Assembly: GCA_024400415.1 (NCBI GenBank)
Contig: JAKSMS010000020.1
Location: 1 to 34,396 of the forward strand
Length of the DNA: 34,396 nucleotides
Direction of reading: 5' to 3'
Source of the DNA: Bacteroidales bacterium
Lineage (GTDB): Bacteria; Bacteroidota; Bacteroidia; Bacteroidales; P3
How positions within the stretch are numbered: the first letter of the stretch is position 1; each line of letters begins with the position of its first letter. The notes under the pieces are model-generated. The model saw nothing but the letters and a program-made list of their open reading frames with translations, had not been told where the DNA came from and searched no databases. Positions 27,532 to 34,396 of the stretch are shown one piece after another. The position numbers were made by a program, and so were the translations under genes.

Positions 27532-30500
27532 TTAATCAAACGTTACTTCGAGACCCAGACCACGGAGTTCGTGTACGAGTACATTGAAAGACTCTGGGAT
27601 ACCTGGGGTAGGCATATTGTCGCCCTTGACGATGGATTCGTATGCCTTGGCACGGCCGTTGACGTCGTCAGACTTCACGGTCAGCACCTCCTGCAGTACA
27701 TTAGATGCACCGAATGCCTCGAGTGCCCAAACCTCCATCTCTCCGAAACGCTGGCCACCAAAGTTGGCCTTACCGCCGAGAGGCTGCTGGGTAATCAGAC
27801 TGTAAGGTCCGATCGAACGAGCATGCATCTTGTCGTCAACCATGTGGTGGAGTTTCAGCATGTAGATGTATCCTACGGTAGCAGGCTGGTCGAAGCGCTC
27901 GCCGGTCTCGCCATCGTAAAGATAAGTACGGCCATTCTCTGGCAGACCAGCCTCACGCATGAGGGCATTGATCTGTTCGAGGGTAGCACCATCGAAGATA
28001 GGAGTCTTGAAACGCTTGTTGAGCTTCTTGCCAGCCCAACCGAGCACGGTCTCGTAGATCTGACCCAGGTTCATACGTGAAGGCACACCCAGAGGGTTCA
28101 GCACGATGTCCACAGGGGTACCGTCAGCCAGATAAGGCATATCCTCGGCACGTACAATCTTCGAAACGCAACCCTTGTTACCATGGCGGCCTGCCATCTT
28201 ATCGCCGATGCGCAGTTTGCGCTTCATGGCGATATAGACCTTGGCCATCTGCACAATGCCGCTTGGGAGGTCGTCACCAACGGTGAGTGCAAACTTCGTA
28301 CGGGTGAAGCGGCCATTGATCTCACGGAACTTGATCTGATAGTTGTTGAGCAGATCTCTGATCAGCTCGTTGGTTTCCTTATCGCTGGTCCACTTGTTAG
28401 GGCTAACCTCAGTATAGTCGATATTATTGAGGAGCTTAGCAGTGAACTTAGTCTTCTTAGGAATGAGTTCTTCGCGATGGGTAGAGTATACGCCGTTGCT
28501 TACCTTGCCGTTAAGCAGGATAATCAGGCGACCTATCAGCTTCTCCTTAAGCTCAGCAAGTTCGTTCTTCAGATCCTGCTCTGGCTGAGCCAGCAGTTCC
28601 TTCTCACGGGCCTTCTGCTTACGGTCGCGAATAATGCGGGCAAACAGCTTCTTGTCGATAACCACACCATGAATTGATGGAGGAACCTTCAAAGAGGCAT
28701 CCTTCACGTCGCCAGCCTTGTCACCGAAGATGGCGCGCAGCAGCTTCTCTTCAGGAGTTGGGTCTGATTCGCCCTTAGGAGTGATCTTACCAATCAGGAT
28801 ATCGCCCTCCTTAACCTCGGCACCGATGCGGATAATACCGTTCTCGTCAAGGTCCTTGGTAGCCTCGTTGCTGACATTAGGAATATCGCGGGTGAGTTCC
28901 TCAACGCCGCGCTTGGTCTCGCGCACCTCGAGGGTGAACTCAGCAATATGCACAGAAGTGAAGATATCCTCCTTCACTACGCGCTCAGAGATCACGATAG
29001 CATCCTCGAAGTTGTAGCCCTTCCAAGGCATAAAGGCAACCATCATATTGCGGCCCAGAGCGAGCTCGCCACCCTGGGTGGCATAACCCTCGCAGAGCAC
29101 CTGGCCCTTCTTCACCTTGTCGCCCTTCTTAACGATAGGACGCAGGTTGATAGAGCCATTGTCGTTGGTACGCTGATATTTGGTAAGCTTATATTCTTTA
29201 ACGTCATCCTCAAAGCTGACGAGACGTTCTTTTTCTGAACGATTGTGGCGGATCACGATCTTGGTAGAGTCCACAAATTCTACCACGCCGTCGCTCTGAG
29301 CATTGAGCAGTACGCGTGAATCCTCAGCCACAGACTGCTCGATACCGGTTCCAACCAGAGGAATCTCAGGATTGAGCAGAGGCACAGCCTGGCGCATCAT
29401 GTTAGATCCCATCAGTGCGCGGTTAGCATCGTCGTGCTCCAAGAAAGGAATCAGCGATGCAGCGATAGATGCAATCTGGTTTGATGCGATATCAATCAGG
29501 TCTACATCCTCTGGAGCCACGATTGGGAAGTCGGCCTGTCTACGGGCCTTAACTCTGCTGACAGCAATCTTGCCAGCCTCGTCCTGAGGAGTGGTAGCCT
29601 GAGCTACAGTCTTGTTCTCTTCGGCCTCAGCAGAGAGGTATACAGGCTCCTCGTTCAGCATTACCTGGCCGTCAACAACGCGCTTATATGGCGTCTCGAT
29701 AAAGCCAAGGCTATTGATACGTGCATAAACGCAGAGAGAGGAGATAAGACCGATGTTAGGACCTTCAGGAGTCTCAATGGTACACAGACGGCCATAATGA
29801 GTATAGTGAACGTCGCGAACCTCGAAACCTGCACGCTCACGAGACAGACCGCCAGGACCCAAGGCAGAAATACGGCGCTTGTGAGTGATCTCGGCAAGAG
29901 GGTTGGTCTGGTCCATGAACTGAGACAGCTGATTGGTACCAAAGAAAGAGTTGATAACCGATGAGAGTGTCTTAGCGTTAATAAGGTCAGTAGGCTGGAA
30001 AGTCTCATTGTCGCGAACATTCATGCGCTCACGGATGGTACGGGCCATTCTGTTGAGACCCACGCCGAACTGGGCAGAAAGCTGCTCGCCCACAGTGCGG
30101 ATGCGGCGGTTGCTCAAGTGGTCGATATCGTCCACGTCAGCCTTCTGGTTGATCAGTTGGATCAGGTATTTGATGATAGAGGTGATATCCTCCTTAGTCA
30201 GCACGCGCACCTCATCAGGAACAGAAAGGTTCAGTTTGGTGTTGATTCTGTAGCGACCCACATCGCCCAGATCGTAGCGCTTATCTGAGAAGAAGAGCTT
30301 TTCGATGATGCCGCGAGCGGTCTCCTCGTCTGGTGGCTCAGCATTTCTCAACTGACGATAGATATATTCAACAGCTTCCTTGGCATTGTTAGCTGTATCC
30401 TTCTTAAGAGTATTATAGATGACAGAAAAGTCCAGACCATCTTTATCCTCAGCCTTAACGAGGATCGACTTCACGTCGTCAAGTTCCAGAATTTTCTCGA

Positions 30501-31338
30501 TATGATCTTCGGTAAGTTCGACATCGCGCTCGATAACCACCGAGGTACGTTCCATAGAAACAACCTCACCGGTATCCTCGTCAACGAAGTCTTCGGTCCA
30601 AGCATCCACAACACGTGCAGCAAGCTTCTTGCCAAGCACTTTCTTGAGGTTTGCTCTCGATACCTTCACCTCTTCTGCAAGGCTGAAGATATCCAAAATA
30701 TCCTTATCAGACTCGAATCCGATAGCTCTCAGCAGCGTAGTGATAGGGAGCTTCTTCTTACGGTCGATATAGGCATACATCACATTGTTGATGTCGGTGG
30801 TAAATTCCATCCACGAGCCCCTGAATGGGATGATACGTGCCGAGTACAGCTGAGTACCATTGGAGTGGAACTGGGTGCTGAAGAAAACTCCAGGAGAACG
30901 ATGCAGCTGCGATACAACTACACGCTCAGCTCCGTTGATAACGAAAGTGCCTTTGGGAGTCATGTAAGGGATCATGCCCAGATATACAGACTGCTCAATA
31001 GCCTTGAAGTCTTCATTCTCAGGATCATTGCAAGACAGCTTCAGCTTAGCCTTCAGAGGCACGCTGAAAGTCAGTCCACGCTCGATACACTCCTCGATAG
31101 AATAGCGGGGAGGATCAATGTAATAATCCAAAAATTCTAAAGTAAAATTATTGCGAGCATCTGAGATGGGGAAATTCTCCTTGAATACCTTGAAGAGGCC
31201 CTCTTCGAGACGGTTGTCAGGGTTGGTCTCAATCTGGAAAAAATCCTGGAAAGACTTCAGCTGGATATCAAGGAAGTCAGGGTATTCAAATTTGCGAACA
31301 GATGCAAAGTTTACTACTGTGGGTTGCTGGTTTGCCAA
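27532..31338 (-). CDS. rpoB: DNA-directed RNA polymerase subunit beta (1268 aa), apparent TTG start
   Basis: This subunit forms the catalytic cleft with beta'. Recognisable segments are [19 protein letters not shown] (132-150), the rifampicin-site region [17 protein letters not shown] to [12 protein letters not shown] (465-497), [20 protein letters not shown], and [12 protein letters not shown]. The frame meets an in-frame TAA 30 nt upstream of the TTG at 31338 with no ATG between. Starting at TTG gives [21 protein letters not shown], which lines up with the usual Bacteroidota N-terminus, so I take TTG as the start. Compared with E. coli the rifampicin region shows N518T and S522A, and P560 is Thr (residue 520 here). 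It lies 202 nt after rplL across a folded leader. Confidence 0.97.
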   Translation of the reverse strand: MANQQPTVVNFASVRKFEYPDFLDIQLKSFQDFFQIETNPDNRLEEGLFKVFKENFPISDARNNFTLEFLDYYIDPPRYSIEECIERGLTFSVPLKAKLKLSCNDPENEDFKAIEQSVYLGMIPYMTPKGTFVINGAERVVVSQLHRSPGVFFSTQFHSNGTQLYSARIIPFRGSWMEFTTDINNVMYAYIDRKKKLPITTLLRAIGFESDKDILDIFSLAEEVKVSRANLKKVLGKKLAARVVDAWTEDFVDEDTGEVVSMERTSVVIERDVELTEDHIEKILELDDVKSILVKAEDKDGLDFSVIYNTLKKDTANNAKEAVEYIYRQLRNAEPPDEETARGIIEKLFFSDKRYDLGDVGRYRINTKLNLSVPDEVRVLTKEDITSIIKYLIQLINQKADVDDIDHLSNRRIRTVGEQLSAQFGVGLNRMARTIRERMNVRDNETFQPTDLINAKTLSSVINSFFGTNQLSQFMDQTNPLAEITHKRRISALGPGGLSRERAGFEVRDVHYTHYGRLCTIETPEGPNIGLISSLCVYARINSLGFIETPYKRVVDGQVMLNEEPVYLSAEAEENKTVAQATTPQDEAGKIAVSRVKARRQADFPIVAPEDVDLIDIASNQIASIAASLIPFLEHDDANRALMGSNMMRQAVPLLNPEIPLVGTGIEQSVAEDSRVLLNAQSDGVVEFVDSTKIVIRHNRSEKERLVSFEDDVKEYKLTKYQRTNDNGSINLRPIVKKGDKVKKGQVLCEGYATQGGELALGRNMMVAFMPWKGYNFEDAIVISERVVKEDIFTSVHIAEFTLEVRETKRGVEELTRDIPNVSNEATKDLDENGIIRIGAEVKEGDILIGKITPKGESDPTPEEKLLRAIFGDKAGDVKDASLKVPPSIHGVVIDKKLFARIIRDRKQKAREKELLAQPEQDLKNELAELKEKLIGRLIILLNGKVSNGVYSTHREELIPKKTKFTAKLLNNIDYTEVSPNKWTSDKETNELIRDLLNNYQIKFREINGRFTRTKFALTVGDDLPSGIVQMAKVYIAMKRKLRIGDKMAGRHGNKGCVSKIVRAEDMPYLADGTPVDIVLNPLGVPSRMNLGQIYETVLGWAGKKLNKRFKTPIFDGATLEQINALMREAGLPENGRTYLYDGETGERFDQPATVGYIYMLKLHHMVDDKMHARSIGPYSLITQQPLGGKANFGGQRFGEMEVWALEAFGASNVLQEVLTVKSDDVNGRAKAYESIVKGDNMPTPGIPESFNVLVHELRGLGLEVTFD

Positions 31339-31469
31339 GGTTTTTAAGTTTAAAGTTTTAACGCGTTAACACTTGTGGCGATAGCCTTTCGGCTAAGAGA
31401 GTCGGCAATGATTCATGCCGAAATCCCGCAAAGGGGAAGAAGGAAGAAAACGATGCTAGATTGCACAGC
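31339..31469 (-). promoter_or_regulatory. Folded leader upstream of rpoB
   Basis: Two hairpins follow the rplL stem-loop: CGGCA...TGCCG (31403-31407 with 31416-31420), and TAGCC-GAAA-GGCTA (31382-31395) closed by a GNRA tetraloop on the RNA strand. A TTAACGCGTTAA palindrome lies just before the TTG start. No TAnnTTTG promoter box is visible. The arrangement suggests post-transcriptional control of rpoBC relative to the ribosomal genes (inference). Confidence 0.45.
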
Positions 31470-31516
31470 AAAAGGGAATAGGCACTCCGACAGCTGCCGG
31501 AGGCCCTATTCCTTTT
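31470..31516 (-). terminator. rplL-rpoB intergenic stem-loop (attenuator-like)
   Basis: On the minus strand AAAAGGAATAGG pairs with CCTATTCC-C-TTTT, then a 2x2 internal loop, then CTCCG/CGGAG around an 8-nt loop. It starts about 24 nt beyond the rplL stop and ends in CTTTT. Attenuation at the rplL-rpoB junction is established in E. coli; here partial termination or RNA processing is inferred from structure. Confidence 0.65.
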
Positions 31517-31540
31517 ATTTGGATGAGCTAATAGCTAAAA

Positions 31541-31921
31541 CTATTTAACCTCAACCTCAGCACCAGCCTCTTCGAGAGCCTTCTTGAGTGCCTCAGCCTC
31601 GTCCTTAGAAACGCCTTCCTTAACGGTCTTAGGAGCACCGTCAACGAGTTCCTTAGACTCCTTCAGACCAAGACCAGCCATGTCCTTAACGGCCTTTACA
31701 ACGCCAAGCTTCTTGGTAGCGTCAGCTACACCCTTCAGGATAACGTCGAAAGAGGTCTTCTCCTCTGCTGCTGCTGCGCCTGCTGCTGGAGCTGCTGCTA
31801 CTGCAACTGCTGCTGCTGCTGGTTCAATGCCGTATTCTTCTTTCAGAACGTCTGCGAGTTCTTTTACTTCTTTAACGGTGAGGTTAACGAGTTCTTCAGC
31901 GATAGCTTTGATATCTGCCAT
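31541..31921 (-). CDS. rplL: Large ribosomal subunit protein bL12 (126 aa)
   Basis: The L7/L12 stalk protein recruits translation factors. The N-terminal dimerisation part ([19 protein letters not shown]) is followed by an Ala-rich hinge (about residues 36-53). The globular C-terminal domain contains [20 protein letters not shown] and [19 protein letters not shown], the canonical factor-binding surface. Length is normal for the family. The gene is 117 nt after rplJ, with a stable hairpin in the gap. Confidence 0.98.
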   Translation of the reverse strand: MADIKAIAEELVNLTVKEVKELADVLKEEYGIEPAAAAVAVAAAPAAGAAAAEEKTSFDVILKGVADATKKLGVVKAVKDMAGLGLKESKELVDGAPKTVKEGVSKDEAEALKKALEEAGAEVEVK

Positions 31922-32004
31922 GATAATATAATTTTTAAATGTTTTACGAATAAATTGATTTTTTAATATTTTTGGCTTTTAAGGGAGCCGCCCTATTGAA
32001 AACT

Positions 32005-32018
32005 CAGGATCGCTCCTG
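32005..32018 (-). promoter_or_regulatory. Small GNRA-loop hairpin between rplJ and rplL
   Basis: CAGGA-GCGA-TCCTG on the RNA strand is a 5-bp stem with a GNRA tetraloop, followed by AGTTTTC. It begins 21 nt after the rplJ stop. It could mark processing or weak attenuation that helps raise L12 copy number over L10; the sequence alone does not decide. Confidence 0.35.
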
Positions 32019-32038
32019 AATGATAAAGACTAGAATGA

Positions 32039-32569
32039 TTATTCAGCCTTCTCTGATAATGTTTCGAGAACACCGCAAATGGTATTGCCTGCGCTCTGGA
32101 GACCGGAGATAACGTTCTTAGCAGGTGACTGCAGAAGAGCGATAACGTCGGCGATAAGTTCGTTCTTGGACTTGATGTTAACAAGTGCATCGAGGTGCTG
32201 TTCACCTACATAGAAGCACTCCTCAACGTAAGCGCCCTTGAGAACTGGCTTAGGGCAGTTCTTCTCAGCTGCGCGGAAATCCTTGATGAGCTTAGCAGGA
32301 GCATTGTTGATGTTTGAAAGCATTATGCAGGATTCACCCTTGATCACACCAAAGAGTTCAGAGTAGTCCATGCCGGACTTCTCAAGAGCCTTGATGAGAA
32401 GAGTGTTCTTTACTACCTCAAGCTTCACCTCTTTGCGGAAAGCTGAGCGACGGAGCTTGCTGGTCTGAACCGAGTTCAAGCCTCCGATGTCAGCGATATA
32501 GAGATGAGGATAAGCCTTAATCTCTTCGCACAAAGAATCGATCAGCTGGTTTTTCTGTTCTATTCTCAT
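32039..32569 (-). CDS. rplJ: Large ribosomal subunit protein uL10 (176 aa)
   Basis: L10 anchors the L12 dimers to the ribosome. The sequence shows the family pattern: an N-terminal RNA-binding domain with LYIADIGGLNSVQTSKLRR and VVKNTLLIKAL, and a C-terminal helix that binds L12. The ATG at 32569 is 31 nt after the rplA stop. Length is within the usual range. Confidence 0.97.
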   Translation of the reverse strand: MRIEQKNQLIDSLCEEIKAYPHLYIADIGGLNSVQTSKLRRSAFRKEVKLEVVKNTLLIKALEKSGMDYSELFGVIKGESCIMLSNINNAPAKLIKDFRAAEKNCPKPVLKGAYVEECFYVGEQHLDALVNIKSKNELIADVIALLQSPAKNVISGLQSAGNTICGVLETLSEKAE

Positions 32570-32600
32570 AATGTTTCGATTATTTTACTTGGTTGTTGGA

Positions 32601-33296
32601 TTAGAGAGTTGCTGCTTTGGTGTCTACCTTAACGCCTGCACTCATGGTGCTGCTGATGGCGATGCTCTTAACATAGGTACCCTTAGCTGCGGCTGGCTTC
32701 AGCTTGATGATCTGCTGGAGAACCTCGCGAGCGTTGTCAACGATCTTCTGATTGTCGAAGCTTACCTTTGCAACAGCGGTGTGGATGATACCGAATTTGT
32801 CAACCTTGAAGTCGATCTTACCGGCTTTTGCCTCCTGAACGGCTTTGCCAACTTCCATAGTAACGGTGCCAGTCTTGGGGTTCGGCATCAGGCCACGAGG
32901 ACCAAGGATACGTCCGAGCGCACCAACCTTTGGCATAACACTAGGCATGGTAATAATAACGTCAACGTCCGTCCAACCGCCTTTTATCTTGGTGATGTAC
33001 TCATCGAGACCATAATAATCGGCTCCGGCTGCCTTTGCCTCTTCTTCCTTATCTGGTGTGCAGAGTACCAGCACGCGAACCTGCTTACCGGTGCCGTGAG
33101 GCAGGGTAACGCTGCCGCGAACCATCTGGTTGGCCTTACGAGGGTCAACGCCCAGACGTACGTCGATGTCAACAGAAGCATCGAACTTGGTGTAGGTAAT
33201 CTGTTTAACAACAGCTACGGCTTCTTCCAGAGAATAAACCTGGTCTTTGTCGAATTTGGCGAAAGCTTCTTTCTGCTTTTTGGTTAAATGTGCCAT
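32601..33296 (-). CDS. rplA: Large ribosomal subunit protein uL1 (231 aa)
   Basis: L1 forms the mobile stalk at the E site and in many bacteria represses its own operon. The ATG at 33296 gives [18 protein letters not shown] and the usual 231-residue length; an upstream ATG at 33347 would add an unlikely 17 residues. Diagnostic segments are [37 protein letters not shown] and [18 protein letters not shown]. The rplK stop is 75 nt upstream. Confidence 0.97.
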   Translation of the reverse strand: MAHLTKKQKEAFAKFDKDQVYSLEEAVAVVKQITYTKFDASVDIDVRLGVDPRKANQMVRGSVTLPHGTGKQVRVLVLCTPDKEEEAKAAGADYYGLDEYITKIKGGWTDVDVIITMPSVMPKVGALGRILGPRGLMPNPKTGTVTMEVGKAVQEAKAGKIDFKVDKFGIIHTAVAKVSFDNQKIVDNAREVLQQIIKLKPAAAKGTYVKSIAISSTMSAGVKVDTKAATL

Positions 33297-33371
33297 GTTT
33301 TGATCTGTGTTTGTGGTCATCGCACAACTCTGAGGAAGTGCTACCACGATAATAAATTTACTTGATTAAAA

Positions 33372-33815
33372 TTACTTAGCCAGTGGACTCTCACCCGTAA
33401 CAGTGATACCCATGCTTCTTGCAGTACCGGCAACCATGCTCATAGCTGATTCGATAGTGAAGCAGTTAAGGTCGGGCATTTTGCTCTCTGCAATCTGGCG
33501 AACCTGTTCCCAAGTCACAGAAGCAACCTTTACACGGTTAGGCTCACCAGAGCCCTTCTGTGCTTTAGAAACCTCTTTCAACTGAACGGCAACAGGAGGA
33601 GTCTTAATTACGAAATCGAAAGACTTGTCAGCATACACAGTGATGATAACTGGAACAACTTTGCCAGCCAAATCCTGAGTACGAGCGTTGAACTGCTTGC
33701 AGAATTCCATAATGTTCACACCCTTAGCACCAAGAGCTGGTCCTACAGGAGGAGCTGGATTTGCAGCAGCGCCTTTGATCTGTAATTTAATCAATCCTGC
33801 AACTTCTTTTGCCAT
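33372..33815 (-). CDS. rplK: Large ribosomal subunit protein uL11 (147 aa)
   Basis: L11 binds 23S rRNA at the GTPase centre. The ATG at 33815 gives [20 protein letters not shown] and the standard length; the frame extends to 33872 but that N-terminus (MGRVPTPK...) is not family-like. Diagnostic segments are [20 protein letters not shown] and the C-terminal RNA-binding end [14 protein letters not shown]. The gene follows nusG by 72 nt. Confidence 0.97.
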   Translation of the reverse strand: MAKEVAGLIKLQIKGAAANPAPPVGPALGAKGVNIMEFCKQFNARTQDLAGKVVPVIITVYADKSFDFVIKTPPVAVQLKEVSKAQKGSGEPNRVKVASVTWEQVRQIAESKMPDLNCFTIESAMSMVAGTARSMGITVTGESPLAK

Positions 33816-33887
33816 GTTTTGATTAATTTTTAAATTAGTTAATTGATTCTTCGGCGTGGGCACTCGTCCCAACCACCAATTGATTCA

Positions 33888-34396
33888 CTATTCCTCTTCA
33901 ACCTGAGAGAAGTTAAGCTCGAGAGGCGTCTTGCGGCCAAAGATCTTGACCGTAACCTTGAGCTTCTTCTTCTCATCGTTCACCTCTTCCACTACGCCGC
34001 TAAAGCTGCTGAAGGGACCCTCCACGACCTTGACGTTCTGGCCGACCACATAGGTCTCCATACCATTCTCGCCAGTGTCTACAGCCTCGTCCATGTTGCC
34101 GAGGATGCGGTTGATCTCAGCAGGACGCATAGGGATAGGCTTGCCGATCTTACCCTTAGGGGATGGCTCGCGCAGGAAATCTAATACGTTAGGCACGTTC
34201 TGGATTACAGGCACTACCTCATCAAGCAAAACAGCCTCGATCAGCACATAGCCGGGGAAAAAGTTACGTTCCTTGATCACCTTCTTGCCATTGCGCTGTG
34301 AGACAACTTTCTCGGTAGGGATAAGAACCTGGGTAACGAGATCCTGCCAACCACGCTTAGCGACTTCGCTTTCGATGTATTCCTTGGCCTTCTTCT
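33888..34396 (-). CDS. nusG: Transcription termination/antitermination protein NusG (N-terminus outside the window)
   Basis: The visible 168 residues begin [11 protein letters not shown] and continue [35 protein letters not shown] and NVPNVLDFL, all of the NGN domain. The KOW domain follows ([20 protein letters not shown]) and the protein ends SQVEEE. Only a short N-terminal piece is missing. The housekeeping NusG binds the beta' clamp helices encoded by rpoC nearby. Position before rplK is the standard order. Confidence 0.96.
   Translation of the reverse strand, partial: KKAKEYIESEVAKRGWQDLVTQVLIPTEKVVSQRNGKKVIKERNFFPGYVLIEAVLLDEVVPVIQNVPNVLDFLREPSPKGKIGKPIPMRPAEINRILGNMDEAVDTGENGMETYVVGQNVKVVEGPFSSFSGVVEEVNDEKKKLKVTVKIFGRKTPLELNFSQVEEE

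Noticed and set aside
33297..33347. Upstream ATG for rplA, and likewise the extension of rplK to 33872
   Set aside because: Both add N-termini that do not resemble the families. The shorter starts give standard lengths and sequences.

Overview
This window comes from a Bacteroidota genome, most likely order Bacteroidales and possibly a Prevotella-type organism (inference). The grounds are the gene order rplK-rplA-rplJ-rplL-rpoB-rpoC followed by a DUF3467 gene, a UpxY-type NusG paralogue heading a polysaccharide locus, TATATTTG promoter boxes matching the Bacteroidota consensus TAnnTTTG, and protein families typical of that group. Every gene I can support is on the minus strand, so transcription runs from high to low coordinates. 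I saw no tRNA, rRNA, CRISPR array, integrase or intact transposase.

Region 1 (34396-22614) is housekeeping. It holds the 3' part of nusG, then rplK, rplA, rplJ, rplL, rpoB and rpoC. A strong stem-loop and a folded leader lie between rplL and rpoB, and rpoB appears to start at TTG. A hairpin terminator follows rpoC, and a small DUF3467 gene follows that.

Region 2 (22613-11147) is a cell-surface polysaccharide locus in two blocks. The first block is led by a consensus promoter and a leader of about 130 nt. It has four tightly packed genes: a UpxY-like antiterminator, a sugar-phosphate transferase of unusual build (GTG start), an ABC-2 polysaccharide exporter permease, and a putative nucleotidyltransferase. 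No partner ATPase gene is present. The second block has its own consensus promoter. It encodes a Wza-type outer-membrane lipoprotein, a Wzc-type tyrosine autokinase ending in a perfect (GY)14 tail, and a 1229-residue OmpA-family protein with five copies of a 144-145-residue helical repeat (the last one partial). It ends at a hairpin terminator.

Region 3 (11146-9818) is about 1.3 kb with no convincing gene. It holds an array of ten CTAG sites, a 140-bp ungapped palindrome resembling a MITE or REP element, a heptanucleotide tandem repeat, and the promoter and leader hairpin of the next gene.

Region 4 (9817-1) is one uninterrupted minus-strand reading frame of at least 3272 codons that runs off the window. 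I checked every codon and found no stop. It encodes a giant secreted repeat protein with a signal peptide, about 28 [VIL][YF]GG[GN]-type motifs, a GGAIY module, Ig-like segments, GLUG-like repeats, and a Cys-Asp-Ser type domain near the window edge.

Taken together, the right half is the core transcription and translation machinery. The left half builds and regulates the cell surface: transcriptional control (UpxY), sugar-lipid priming, export, kinase-controlled polymer export, a probable wall-anchored OmpA protein, and a giant surface protein.
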